A DNA stretch of 64,000 nt from Melastoma dodecandrum (Eukaryota > Streptophyta > Magnoliopsida > Myrtales > Melastomataceae), in NCBI GenBank assembly GCA_029817715.1, contig JARUPY010000473.1:5084001-5148000 (forward strand), written 5' to 3'. The translations under genes were made by a program, and so were the position numbers. The stretch's first letter is position 1. Each line of letters begins with the position of its first letter. Of the stretch, positions 20,743 to 32,084 are shown piece after piece. The notes beneath the pieces are model-generated. The model ran no database searches. It saw nothing but the letters and a program-made list of their open reading frames with translations, and had not been told where the DNA came from.

Positions 20743-21667
20743 ATGGACCATAAGAATGAAGTGAGCAAATCAGTTGCTGATGTGCTGCAGCGATTGCAAG
20801 TCTGCAAAGAACGTCGCCATTGCTGTTCCGAACGATCTACATCTTTGCTTTCAATAAATCCAGAAACGTCTTGGGTGCCTGATGGTTGCAATAAGTCAGT
20901 TTCTACTTGTTTAAGAGGTAGCGAGGTTCGGGAATCTTTAATGATGCCGTGTGACCCGCTAATTAGTGTCAATTTGGGAAGTGAGACTTCTCCTAGGACT
21001 ATTTTCATCAGCACATCAGCTAATAAAGTTTTATTTAATGCGATTCGAGAAGTACTTGAGGAATTTAACGACTACTTTGCGTGGGATTACTTGGAAATGC
21101 CGAGTCTAGATCGGAGACTCGTAGAACATACGTTGCCCATTAAGAAAGATTTTAAATCGATACAACAAGTACCTCGACAAATGACTGGAGAAATGACGCA
21201 ATTAGTGTTTGAAGAAGTAAAGAAACTCTTCCAGGCAAGGTACATAAGGACATCGCGATATACAGAGTGGATTTCCAGCATAGCCCGTAATGGAAAAGAA
21301 CGGAAAAATTAGAGTCTACATAGACTTTAGAGACCTAAACCGAGCGACTCCGAATGATTAATACCCTATGCCTATTGCGGATTATCTTGTAGACATGACG
21401 GCCGGACATCAGGTCATGTCCTTTATGGATGGTTTTTCAGGATATAATCAGATCTTTATCGCAGAAGAAGATGTGTATAATAGTGCGTTTAGATGTTCTA
21501 TGGGAATTTTTGAGTGGGTGGTGATGCCGTTTGTTCTAAAAAATGCCGGTGCCACCTATCAAAGGTTTATGAATGCCCTATTTGACGCATCTCTTGGAAA
21601 AACCGTGGAAGTTTATATTGATGATATAGTTGTTAAGTCTACGAGGGAAGATTTACGATTTATGTGA
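20743..21667 (+). pseudogene. Reverse transcriptase relic of element B
   Basis: FAWDYLEMP..., then VYIDFRDLNRATPND, DGFSGYNQI, MPFVLKNAGATYQR and YIDDIVVKS follow the gypsy RT order. The frame shifts at about 21285-21300 and there is an in-frame TAA just before YPMPIADY (about 21359). The domain ends a few codons after YIDD, at the deletion junction. It is closest in wording to element C's RT, both Tat-like. Confidence 0.75.
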
Positions 21668-21739
21668 CCACATGAATCCCATCTGAATCCCTGTGAGTAT
21701 TCATACCAAATATTTCCAACGTGATCCGTTTCCAACGCG
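21668..21739 (+). repeat. 3' LTR tail of element B
   Basis: CTGAATCCCTGTGAGTATTC followed by CCAAATATTTCCAACGTGATC matches the end of the 5' LTR (17450-17500). The final GAACA is missing: sequence changes after AACGCG at 21739. Confidence 0.7.
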
Positions 21740-22116
21740 CCCAGCTCCTATGGATTCGAAGCGCATTTTCATAACACCTTCATCTACCTACAAGTGACCT
21801 TCGAGAGGCAAACCTCCAATATAAGTAACCCAAGTTCAAAACGATCATAATAACTCATCACTTGGTGTTGCCGAGCGATCTGCCATCCAAGTTAAAAAGA
21901 TAGATTCTGAACATAAAAATGGCCCTCCCCCCCAAAAAAAAAAAAAAAAAAGAAAACCCCTCTCGAAAGCCATGTCCTGCTTTCATTTTGCCAATTGTGC
22001 AGAAATATTTGTACACTTTCTTAGACAGTAAAATTGTCTAAAGAATTTGCTAAAAGTATACTTGCTCCCTGTGAGATTTCCAGTCCCTTTTGCTCGCGTA
22101 TCCCTTCCGTGTGGTG
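21740..22116. other. Spacer / downstream region of the DnaJ gene
   Basis: A C-run then an 18-base A-run lies at about 21927-21951. The DnaJ 3' UTR (minus strand) probably occupies the right-hand part. Nothing else is seen. Confidence 0.5.
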
Positions 22117-24171
22117 TTAGGTCGCCTTCTGATCGAGTTCGGCATGAAGGAGCTCGTCTGGAGTGGCAGCGGGGTCCAGGTCCCAGCAACCGTCTGGAAG
22201 ATTACCAGCTTCTCCTTTGAGAGACCAAGAAGGCACCTGGTGCGAGAATCGTAACATCTCTTTCCTAGGTATCCATCTAGCAGCATCCTTTCTCCGATAG
22301 ACGGTTTTGTACCCAGCCAGTTTCTCAAGCGGAGTGACGCAGACGCCGAGCTCTTCTGTGTAATCATCCACGATCTCTACCATCTCAAACTGATATCTCT
22401 GCTCAGCTGGGGTAGACCTGGTCCAGTCTGGAGACCAGTGGCGATAAACAGCCCATATTTCTCCCCTTCTTGGGAAAATGCGGACGCAACCCCCTCTTCC
22501 TGCCTTTTCCTTCCCCAGCATATGTGAAAAGATATTGACCTGTTCCACTGTGTCGGAGCTATGCGCCCTGAAATGCCCACAGGACTTGGTAAATCCACGG
22601 TCTATCCAATGAACAGGTCCAAATTCACTATCGGTTCTCGAGCTCAAGTACGAGATCAAAATCTTGAATGGCTTCACTGACATGACCTCACGAATCAGGC
22701 AATATAGTCGAGGCATTCCATCTTCTTCGTCATACAAAGCCCATACCTGTCTCGGCAGAAAGCACTCCTCCAATCTGTCTTTATCAAAGTCATGAAAGTC
22801 AGGATCAGGGACTGTAATGGATACAGGTCCATGTTTTCCTGGTTTTGAATGAGAACCAGCAATGCTGGCATTTCCTCCCTTCTTCAAGTGAGCAGCTTCT
22901 GCATGTTGAATTGCCTTATCCGTAGCAGCATCATCTGCCAGCTTCATCTCCTTCAATTTCTTCTGGATCTCAGTCCTAGCTTTAGCAATTAGCAATTTTC
23001 GAACTTCAATTGCCGGCACAACCGGGGAAGGTCTAGCTGTTACATCATTTCGAGTAGGGAGTTCACCATTAACTTCCAATGGAGAATTTATCAGAATACC
23101 ATCAGGACCGTTTCGAAATTCCATGCCAACCACAACCTTCCTCCTCTTATCGGGCCGGGTGATCACAGATCCAGATGATCCGCTGCCAAAATCAGACGCC
23201 TGCTGGTCTATGCTTACCACTGTGTCTCTCAAGTCATTTCTCCCCTTACCCGTTCTATACTTAGCCTTATGAACTTTACCATTGGCTGGAAAAAATGTGT
23301 CTGTGGCAGTAGCAGGGGAAGAATTAGGGCCCATAATCACTGTAGAATTGCTAGAGACAGAGTTCCAATGAAAGGAAACATCGGAGATATACTCATAGCC
23401 TTGTCCAGAATGATATCCGCCAACATTATCTGTCGAGTAGTATGTGCTGTTGGTATGGACGTATGAAACATTGTCAGATCCATGGTTTCCATAACCATTA
23501 TCGGGTGCATAAGAATAAGCACTATAAGGGAAGGATCCATTGATTGGGGCAGTCCCTGTTTCCACTGCAATAAAAACACCTCGGCAGTTTTTACATGAAA
23601 GTCTCTTGTTCACGTACTTACGAAGGTACTCGTACTGTACCTTACACGAGGTGCAAACCGTCCAAAAAGTATCCAGTCTAGCTCGAGGAACAGGTGAATG
23701 AGAATTATAGTGACCTGTGAAACCAACCCCATGAACTGAAGACAAATTAGATGTTGAAACCACGGATGTCGAATTTTGATTCCTATTCAAATCATAGGAG
23801 CCTCTCTTAGCATTATCAGACAACAGAGTCCACGCTTCAGAAACAAGTTTAAATGCCCCATCAGCACCCACAGACTTGTTATTATCAGGGTGAAGCAGAA
23901 CAGCCAACTTCCTATACTGTCTCTTGACCGCATACTTGTCCGCGGTTGGTTTTAACCCCAGAATAGAGTAATAGTCAACATCGCCATTGAATCTCGCAAC
24001 AGAAGCCACATAAACATCAAAGGTCGTCACCATCTGAGATATCCCGTCAAGTCCTGGCCAAAGAGATTTAGCTTTCAATGCGTAATTCTTCGCTCCTGCA
24101 AAATCCTTTTCCGCAAATCTTTTCTCAGCAATCTCTTTTGCCTTGAGAGCCTCTTCTTTAATTGAATCCAT
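22117..24171 (-). CDS. DnaJ (Hsp40) protein with C-terminal DUF3444
   Basis: 684 residues, uninterrupted. A helical N terminus (1-60; MDSIKEEALKAKEIAEKRF) is followed by a J domain at about 66-120 with the HPD motif at 94-96, which stimulates Hsp70 ATPase. A CxxC...CxxC pair (C173, C176, C193, C196) suggests a small zinc-binding site in FWTVCTSC and LSCKNCRGVF. A long Ser/Gly/Tyr-rich linker with a basic DKRRKVVVG patch (about 341) follows, then a charged helix (388-430). DUF3444 spans about 455-665 (PDPDFHDFD, FLPRQVWALYD, GEIWAVYRHWSPDW). This layout is that of a plant-specific DnaJ family whose coding region is usually one exon. Nuclear location is possible from the basic patch. ATG 24171 is the natural family start. 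Confidence 0.93.
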   Translation of the reverse strand: MDSIKEEALKAKEIAEKRFAEKDFAGAKNYALKAKSLWPGLDGISQMVTTFDVYVASVARFNGDVDYYSILGLKPTADKYAVKRQYRKLAVLLHPDNNKSVGADGAFKLVSEAWTLLSDNAKRGSYDLNRNQNSTSVVSTSNLSSVHGVGFTGHYNSHSPVPRARLDTFWTVCTSCKVQYEYLRKYVNKRLSCKNCRGVFIAVETGTAPINGSFPYSAYSYAPDNGYGNHGSDNVSYVHTNSTYYSTDNVGGYHSGQGYEYISDVSFHWNSVSSNSTVIMGPNSSPATATDTFFPANGKVHKAKYRTGKGRNDLRDTVVSIDQQASDFGSGSSGSVITRPDKRRKVVVGMEFRNGPDGILINSPLEVNGELPTRNDVTARPSPVVPAIEVRKLLIAKARTEIQKKLKEMKLADDAATDKAIQHAEAAHLKKGGNASIAGSHSKPGKHGPVSITVPDPDFHDFDKDRLEECFLPRQVWALYDEEDGMPRLYCLIREVMSVKPFKILISYLSSRTDSEFGPVHWIDRGFTKSCGHFRAHSSDTVEQVNIFSHMLGKEKAGRGGCVRIFPRRGEIWAVYRHWSPDWTRSTPAEQRYQFEMVEIVDDYTEELGVCVTPLEKLAGYKTVYRRKDAARWIPRKEMLRFSHQVPSWSLKGEAGNLPDGCWDLDPAATPDELLHAELDQKAT

Positions 24172-25640
24172 GCGCCCCCCTCAAAACCAGAATCTTGGAC
24201 CGTATCTATGATCGGCTCAACATATTTTACAGATAAACAAGCTCAATTGGCATGGAAAACCATGTCTCGTATACACTCTGCATGCGATCAGGGCAACGAC
24301 AATAAGTTCTCGTGAAAGCAAATATCTCATACCACAAGAAATGATTTAATTCCTAATATCATTTCCTATCCTTACAATTGCCTTCACGGATCTATCTAGG
24401 GATAGAATTCCAAAAGTAAAACTCTTCATGGGAATAAGCGAAAGAGACAATTTTCCATGCAATCGATATCTAACACTACCCAAAAGATTTTTCCTCCATA
24501 ATCATTTCTTGAACATTTAGCAAAATGTCAATCCGCACTTATAATGTCCCGACCTGATCTTTCCAGGAATAGATTTTGCAGCAAAAAAATTAACTGACTA
24601 ATCCCGAAAATTGCTACATGTGACGTTAATACATTGTCACTGTCACAGAATGATTTTTTACATGAGATGTAAAGAAGATATTTCCAATCACTGCCCAAAA
24701 CGTCCCATCTTAGAAATCTTGGAATTTCATTGCAACAATTTTTCTTTAAAAAAGAGACAGAAAAATCCTTCTAGTTCTATTGATAGCATAGCTCCCCTAT
24801 CAATAAAGATAGATAGCTAGGGTCAATTTCTGGTTTCGATACCAAAGCTCCGTCGGCATCAAAACCCACACTAAAGCCAATCATGAGTTCAATACGTCCA
24901 CACTCCACAGTCACTGAAAATCAACAGAATCCCAAAATAAGTTAAAGTTGCAAAGTCCCCTCACCCCAATCCCAAACTCAAACTTCACAGATCTCCTTAC
25001 CGAAATAAGCCAATCAAGTTCCGGACACTCGTCATAAATCACCTACAACTACCTTCACACCACAATCAAACATTAACCAAGCCAAATCAAACTGAAACTG
25101 AAGTCAACGAAACCCTATTGAAATCAAACGACCAAAATTGACCCCGTGGATCACAGTTCCGGCATTCCTATCCCCACAAGACTAGCCCGCACTCTCCACA
25201 GTAACCACACTCCGAAAAACACGCACCACGAAGCTCAACCAAAACAACCACCCTCGTCAAATTCAGTTAAAACGTAACATACATCCACTAAACGGAACAT
25301 CACCGCAACTCCAGAAACCATAACGAACCACGAATCCGTCACTTACATCGGAACTCCGGAGCTCAAATGAAGCAGAAGCCCAAGCCCGGCCGGATCGCTG
25401 CCGGAGCTCCCAAATCCAGCAACTCGGAATCCCAAACCAACCGCCACAAGAAAACAAAAAACAAAAACCCACAGTAACATCCACTGAAGCACCAGCACAG
25501 AAAACTCCCGCCGGAACTTCAAAAAAGAAAAAACTAAAAAAACCCCGCAGCTACCAACGGTCGAATTCTGCCATAAACCACAGCCGGCGAAGTTCCCCCG
25601 GCGGATCGCCGCCGAGTTAGCGGGTGGGATGGAAATGGTG
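24172..25640 (-). promoter_or_regulatory. Probable 5' leader exon and leader intron of the DnaJ gene
   Basis: On the minus strand, GC-rich sequence at about 25640-25347 looks like a transcribed leader. It ends at CCGAT|GTAAGTG, a near-perfect donor with GT at 25346-25345. AT-rich, intron-like sequence then runs to near the ATG. Possible acceptors (for example CATAG at about 24213) lie within 60 bp of 24171. The small ORFs in the leader are not credited. The boundaries need transcript evidence. Confidence 0.45.
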
Positions 25641-27472
25641 GGGGAAAATAATATCAGCGAGGGGTAAGGAAAAAAATAATAAGACAAACCAAATATAAAG
25701 TGAAAAAGTAAACGGGAGAGGGAGAGGGAGGGGTTGGAGTTAATTCCGTATTTATTAAGTGAATGTTCGATATAAAAGTAGCGTTAATTGTAAGGTCGTG
25801 TTGCTAAAATGAGCCGTTGGCGCATTCTTCCCATCTTAGGGCCGTGTTTGGTTGGACCGTATTTCTCTTTTATTTTTTGGGTGTGGTTTAGAATAGATAA
25901 GGGTTAAACTAGTATTAAATTGGCGCCTGTTAAATAAATTAAAGCCTTGGGATGTGTCTTCTGTTTTTGTTTGTGGTGTATGCAATTGCAATGGAATGGG
26001 TTCAGAAGATAAATAATCGGGTTAAAACTCAACGTTCCCAAACATTGCCTCAGAGAGGACACCCTTGGGGTCTTTGATATAATTTTTGTGATTATTTATT
26101 TATATTTGGGGAGTTTTAAAAGGGGGATGATAGAATAAAAAAGGGAAGTGGGTTATGGAATATAGATGTGGTAAAGCTTGTATGAATTCCCCACCCCCCT
26201 TATAGAAAACAATGTATATGATGATGATGATGATGTGGGATATGGTGAAGGGAATTATAATTATTGAAATTTTATTTAATATATAATAAGGTAGGAATAC
26301 AGCTAGCAAACGAGTGGACATTATTTAATAGGGAGGAGGAAGAGGAGGGGGTAAAATCCCATTTGTCCTCATTTATTTATTTTTTTATCACAATCAGAGA
26401 CACGATATGTTTGGCCATTTTTGGAAGATTGGTTATTGATGGGATTTGTGTCGCGAAAATATTTCTCTTGCTTAAAATTCATTAAAATCAAAATTATTAA
26501 ATTTAATCTTATTAAAAAAATTAGAGCTATTAAATCCAATTACTGATTTCGAAATAAGAATTAAGGGTCGATGCTCAGTAAATCGTAAATCCGATTTAAA
26601 AATTTTGATTTATTAATTTCAATTTTAAGATATTATTTGACGAATTTTGAAAGTAACTATTTTATCAACTAACGTTATTTTGGAACAAAACTTGATATTT
26701 GATAGCATTTAAATATTCGATATTATTAATATGTACGGTATTCATAAAATTAAATGACTTCCCTGGCTAACTTATCCCCTCCTCGTATTCATCCTAGAAA
26801 TTTATTTATTACTATTATTATCCCAAAAAATAAACTTTACTATGAACTAACTACTCTTTCAAAAGTATCAATTATTCGGGCCAAACCTTTTTCCACAATA
26901 AATCCTTTTAGCTTTTCAGGTTGCTTTGGACCATTCAATGTGTAATAACATTATGGGAAATGATTCCTCCATTTATTTATTTTATATATATATATATATA
27001 TATTCTTTCACTTGCCTTTGGATTTTTATGATGTTTGTTTTATTGGTTCATTGCTTGCCCAAAAATAGAAAGTGGCGTCCAATCTATTGAAGATCATAAA
27101 ATATAAATCATAAATCATAAATCATAAATCATAAATTACAATAATTTATTTTTTTAATGAACAGTTATCAGAATAATTTGAGAATGCAAATGATAAAAAT
27201 GACATGTTCAATTAGTTTCAGATATAATGCTTAGTGAAAAACACGATTCGATTAGTGCGAATAATCGTTGTGTAGTGGCTTTTATTCGATCATTTCATTG
27301 AGAAATTATATACACATTAAATATAATATTTCCCACTTGCATGACAACAACGTTGTTTCAATTACGTATTTAATTGACCAACTTGTGTGCCTTAAGAAAA
27401 CATACATGACAAGAAACTTTTGATGGGCAGAGGACATCGATTTCATCATTTTAATTTTCACCTTGATGTTAG
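25641..27472. other. AT-rich intergenic DNA with microsatellites
   Basis: No gene is supported. It probably holds the DnaJ promoter at its left end. Simple repeats: (ATG)6 at about 26218-26235, (TA)10 at about 26983-27002 and four perfect AAATCAT units at 27105-27132. Confidence 0.6.
27105..27132 (+). repeat. (AAATCAT)4 tandem repeat
   Basis: Four exact 7-bp copies, with a partial fifth (AAATT) at 27133-27137. Confidence 0.9.
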
Positions 27473-30129
27473 TGTAACACCCTTGGGAAAAAATAATAAT
27501 TTGGGGCAATCAATAAATTTGGCAATCGGGCAATTAAAAAAAAAGGGAAATTAAAAGTGGAGCTTTAGGAAAGAAACAATCGTCTCTGAACCTAGACATT
27601 TTTCTTCAGACAATCTCCAATTAGATAATCATACAATCACACGTAAAAAAAAAAGAAAAAAATCAATTAGGATCTCTGGAATCATCTCCTTCCTGAAAGA
27701 CAAATCCTTCCCATCCCCTTTCAGACAATTATCAGACAATCAGGAAAAATCAGAGGACGGCAAAAGAGACGTCTCACCCTCAAACGCTCCACCCCTCCGA
27801 GAATCGGAGGCCAACTCCTCCTCCATCACATACAACCGGAGGCCAACTCCTCCCCGACGTACACAAATCGGAGCCAAGGACTTTCCCCCTCCATTGCTGA
27901 CGAGCCAAGGCCTCCCAACGTCAACCGTCTTATTCTAGCCAATACCCTCCTCTCCAGGCATCCTCCTGTCAAAGCCATGATCCAAGTATGGACAAGAACT
28001 GGCTCAAAGTAAGCCCCCTAACGGACTCCCGACGTCCTTCTTTCTCCCCGGGCAATCCCAGGGAGAGGCAACCCCTCAGTGAGTTTTCAGTCTCACTCGT
28101 GCAACTCAATAAATGAACACCCATGACGTCCGTTACACTAACCGTATTCTGTCTACTCCTTTTTTGGTGTTAATTTCATGAACACAGTGTTATTCGCGAG
28201 TTCGGGATGGTCGGAGGCTGGAAATCGCGAAGCATGATGTCGCAGTTCACTTCTGCAGGCGCTGCTCTTCCGTCTAGCGACGGAATCGAGCTTAATTAGG
28301 TCTATCCTCTTCCTCTCTCTCTCCTGGTCGTGTGGATAACTTATGCATTTAAATCGAGCATGTGTAGCCTGAGTTATGGCCGATTCTTTAGATGGACGCA
28401 TGCTGAAGTTTGCGAAGCCCGTCGCTGCTGTCATTACTTCTTTTTTTATGCATAAGTTTTCTCTCATTACATGGATTGAGATGATTTTAGACTCTTTGGA
28501 TTCCTTCATTAATTAGGAACAATTTTCATGTTGATCACTTTCCCAAAAGAACATGTTTAACGGACATTTTTTATCCTTGAACGTCAACGAATAAAACTGA
28601 CCTGTTTCATGCATCCACGAGGCAGTAGTCGCACTCCGTTGGACATAACTTTGTCAGTACAGCTTGGATCAGCATGAAAATTACTTGGTATCACTTTCCA
28701 CTTAAGTTATCTAAAACTTTCATGTTTTGAACTTTTTCATTCGAGGTCTCTTCGGTTGGGTTTCGTCCATTGAAAGTTGGACTGTGAGTTAGCATCGGTC
28801 TGCACACGAGCAGGAAGGCTGATTCGGTTTTCTGGACACAACTTTAACACCAAGTCTCCATTTCACCCGAAATTTATTGCATTAGACACCTATTTTATTT
28901 ATGTAAATCTTTCATGTTTTGAAAATTTTCATTAAAGCAACAAAATCTGGTCAAATCATTAGCGGAGTGCAGCGGACACAAAAACGTCATTTCACCTTGC
29001 ATCAGACAAATACTACTGAAAGAAAATTATTTACTTTTCAAACCACACATTGGAATTTTATGAAATTAGTGTTTACTGAACCATATTTCAGTTTTCTACA
29101 ACTTTCCTCTTTTGAGTTTTTACATTCGGCTCCATCTAGTTGGTCTAAAAATTCAGAGAATACAAAGCCCTCCCTTGACTCTTGCCTTCCAGCGGCTGGA
29201 TGAGTAGTCTGTGCACCGGAAGGCATAATTTGCTCATATAAAATCAGAATGAACTACAATTGGAATATAAAGTTAGAAATTCAATACTGGAGGTCCGCGA
29301 GGAACCCCATGGTGGAAGCACATCTCGAAAGCAGCCTCAACTGACGAGCCCGACCGATGTGAAGCTATCCCGGAGGGCCTCAGGTACATGAGGGAGGTAC
29401 GGGCCTCCCGTTTTTCATTATTTCCACATGTAATGGGTCGTAAGCCCAAGTGCATAGGCTCACGGTCACCATCCTTCCCCGCCCCCTTTGATCTAAATAA
29501 TTGTTTGTGCTTGGCCGCATGCCTTAGACTCATAGGCTTATTGTCGCATGCTGTTTGCCAAACACACATGAGTTCGGGCCCAAAAACCCTGAATCAGGTC
29601 CAACGCCCATAAAACATTGACATGAGTCCGGAGTCATGTCCGGATCGGGTCCAACACCCGTTAAACAACAGCAAATATTTTGGAGCAAACGCCACCTACC
29701 TTTTTGCATGTTTAAATGTAAGAGTTAGTAACTAGGAATCCCCGAATCTACTCTGGTTTTCCGACTTAAACCAAGCTTTTTAAATTAAGTCGGTGGCGAC
29801 TCCGTATAGTTTACTTAGGTTAAACAACAACCTTTTACGGAGCCATTATGGATGAGGAACGGACGACACGAGCCGCTCCCGATTTTTCCCGAAAGTTCCT
29901 CCTTCGGATCATGTTCCGCCTTTCGCCCGCCGCCTCTTAGGAAAACAGAGACGGTCGGCGAGGGCCCGAGCAGGTCCAGTTAGGAACCCAGGAAGGGATC
30001 ACCCAATTTCCTTCCGCAGCGTCCGACGCCCGAATCGTGACGTCGACCGGTTGGGCCTTGGGGAGCGGGCCCGGATCCTCGGGTTGTCCGAACCGCCACG
30101 CGCGTGTTAGGCCGGAAGGCGCGCGTACA
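27473..30129 (+). repeat. 5' LTR of element D (2657 bp, internally deleted)
   Basis: Aligns with 57280-60905 except for about 970 bp missing between AAATTCAA (about 29284) and TACTGGAGG; the missing part is 59083-60060 in the other copy. Short TCAA/TCGAA similarity at the breakpoints suggests a microhomology deletion. Aligned parts differ by a few percent by eye. Confidence 0.85.
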
Positions 30130-30136
30130 TCCCGGA

Positions 30137-30155
30137 TGGCGACTCCGCTGGGGAC
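30137..30155 (+). other. Primer binding site of element D
   Basis: TGGCGACTCCGCTGGGGAC, seven bases after the LTR end. A mutated copy (TGACGACTCCGCTAGGGAC) follows the 3' LTR at 60913-60931. This is the site type used by Tat/Ogre elements. Confidence 0.8.
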
Positions 30156-30945
30156 TTCACATGTGGATTCTTTTCGAACGCTCTTACATTTTTAATCCAC
30201 ATGCGGAGAGGAGTTCTTGTTTGTGCATATACTTGCTTGGCTCGGTGCCCTTTTGGTTGCTCTCATGGTTGTGTTTGTTTACCGCTTTCCTAGGCATGTC
30301 TAGGTGAGTCCCTATACCCGGGACTAGGATTTTAGGGAGTCATCGAAAGGTACGGCCTCGCTGCTTTCTGCGGCTAGTAGGCTATGGACCGGGACCCGCC
30401 TCCCTTTATCCGAGGGAAGTCATAGAAACCTCTTCCGAGTCTAGAATTGATTGCTCACTACAGGTACCAGACGCCGCACGTGCATTTGTTTGTTACTGAG
30501 TGGCTACTACATGTGCAGGGATAGGTGTCAGGTACGACTTTGTTTGTGATAAACTGAAAACTTACATTGCTCGTTTTTGCAGTTCGATTGGGCTTATTAC
30601 AGCGGGCTTCAAGAAACCTCTTTTCTCCCATATCTACTTACTGTTACTGCTTATTGCATTCATACATTTAAACAACCACATAAATATCTGTCTGATTGCA
30701 GTTTTCATATTAACGCATCATTTGTAGTAACTATTTCATCGCATTACTGCATTACATTTGAAATTGCATTTACGTAATGCATGCTCCCAAGCATACACGA
30801 ATGCGATTACACATCACAAACGTATCATGCATCGAGCACTTTGTTGCACGATACTAATATAATCCTTCTCTCTGTTTCCTTTCCAAGGTTTAAAAATGGT
30901 TCATCGAACGGGACTTGGGGCAAGATGTGAAAATTACAAATTTAC
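30156..30945 (+). promoter_or_regulatory. Conserved leader of element D
   Basis: About 350 nt here align closely with the leader of element C (51690-51350 on the minus strand), although the interiors differ completely. It contains a hairpin next to the primer site (CATGTGGATT 30160-30169 with AATCCACATG 30194-30203), a splice-donor-like TAG|GTGAGT at 30301-30309 and acceptor-like ATGTGCAG (30511-30518) and TTTTTGCAG (30574-30582). Packaging or dimerisation signals are expected here in LTR elements. Confidence 0.55.
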
Positions 30946-30989
30946 AAACGCAAGAACACCAATAAGTACTCGATGGCTACCAAACTACC

Positions 30990-31225
30990 TGCAACAACAT
31001 GGAGACCAAAGATGCTCGAAGGCTGCCAAAGTCCAAAACCTGATGAACAACAACTCAGAGACCAAGGATTTCTTGATCGCTATCAAAGGCCAAAGTCATG
31101 ACCAGACATACAACAACACGAGATCCATTGACGGATACCAAGACCCAAAATCGTACAATCCAACGACATGAAGACCAAACGGCTGTCAAGGTCCAGAGCC
31201 AAATCTGCAACAACATGAAAACCTC
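30990..31225 (+). repeat. Degenerate tandem repeat in element D interior
   Basis: Five spaced copies of CAACAACATG(G/A)AGACC-like sequence start at about 30992, 31047, 31112, 31160 and 31208, each followed by variable sequence containing CCAAAG or CCAAGG. The ORFs at 30896-31171 and 31272-31697 run through this zone and show no domain. Confidence 0.55.
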
Positions 31226-31800
31226 AAGGAGGTTACATCTCACCGGCCAATCCCAGTAAAAATCGGAGCTAATGGCGAGCCCATATCCACAGACATGCTC
31301 AGATCAGACAAGCCGGGAACATCATGCCCATAATCATCAATCGCCACAACTTCGGCACCAACGGAAATATCATTCCAAACACGGGCAATTCCCCAGCTTA
31401 CAACTCAACAGCACAATCCAGCACAAGGGGCAAACCCCATCATTCACAACGGCATCGCGAGATCAGGACAGCTGCGAGCAATCAACCCCCAAATACGAAC
31501 ATTTCATTCAACCTCATCGTTTCTCCGACAATAAGAACTTGACGAATGCCGGATCTACAGCATCCCAACTACAAAAACATGGACCAGATTCTTCAAGCGA
31601 TGGCGAACACATAGTGCAACTGGCATTAGAAGCCCCCATTCGCTCTATTCGCCTTCTAACAGTTCAAAACATACATGATGAACTTACCGATATTTAAACT
31701 GCTAACACCAAGGCATCCATTTTACCTCGTAGGTATAAGATGACTCGTTTGGGGCTCACACAACAGCTTACCAATACCAAAGAATATGATATCTACCAAA
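31226..31800 (+). other. Element D interior without recognisable coding
   Basis: Ser/Gln/His-rich open frames occur but match no gag or pol motif. This stretch probably derives from decayed internal sequence. Confidence 0.4.
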
Positions 31801-32069
31801 TGACGACGCATACTTCGACTGGGGCAATTCCCTTTGAATTCCCTACGGTCATCCCGACAGTAGTCAACCACCGACTCTCACCAAAGAAAAGAGGAGAAGG
31901 TCAGTCACCGCATCACTCATTGATGAAAAACAAGCACCTCGGCCCGTTACATGAGTGGCCAATCCCCACCCAAGCCCACTGCATGGCTTTATCAACTTTG
32001 CACATTCACGACATTCAACCGAAGATCAATCATCTTACCGGAGAGAACTGTCATAAGCAATCGATGTAG
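31801..32069 (+). pseudogene. Integrase C-terminal relic in element D
   Basis: HTSTGAIPFEF is readable at about 31808-31840 and matches RTSTGATPFEL in the integrase of element C (about 42220-42250, minus). The following DNA aligns weakly with C's EERANHQ...DEKRLP segment with deletions. It shows that D descends from a coding element. Confidence 0.55.
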
Positions 32070-32084
32070 GCGTTCTTCGACGTT

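Larger units (their letters stand above)
16611..21739 (+). mobile_element. Element B: degenerate gypsy (Tat-like) element, internally deleted
   Basis: The 5' LTR (16611-17500) begins TGTTGACTGG and ends GCGAACA. It is followed by the same primer site as element A, then gag, protease and RT relics. The coding region stops just after the RT active site and fuses to the last ~70 bp of a 3' LTR, so RNase H, integrase, PPT and most of the 3' LTR are deleted. Gag and LTR blocks show it belongs to element A's family. Several frameshifts and stops make it inactive. No target duplication is visible (CTTTA at 16606-16610 has no partner), as expected if the right end was lost. Confidence 0.75.

Noticed and set aside
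23269..23579. ORFs on both strands inside the DnaJ gene
   Set aside because: Shadows of the clear 684-codon frame.
25343..25687. 114-codon ORF upstream of the DnaJ gene
   Set aside because: It overlaps the probable leader exon and intron donor and has biased Phe/Gly composition with no domain.
27473..30945. Treating the whole 3.5-4.4 kb D repeat as the LTR
   Set aside because: The primer site lies inside the repeated block, so the LTR must end at 30129 / 60905 and the rest is leader.
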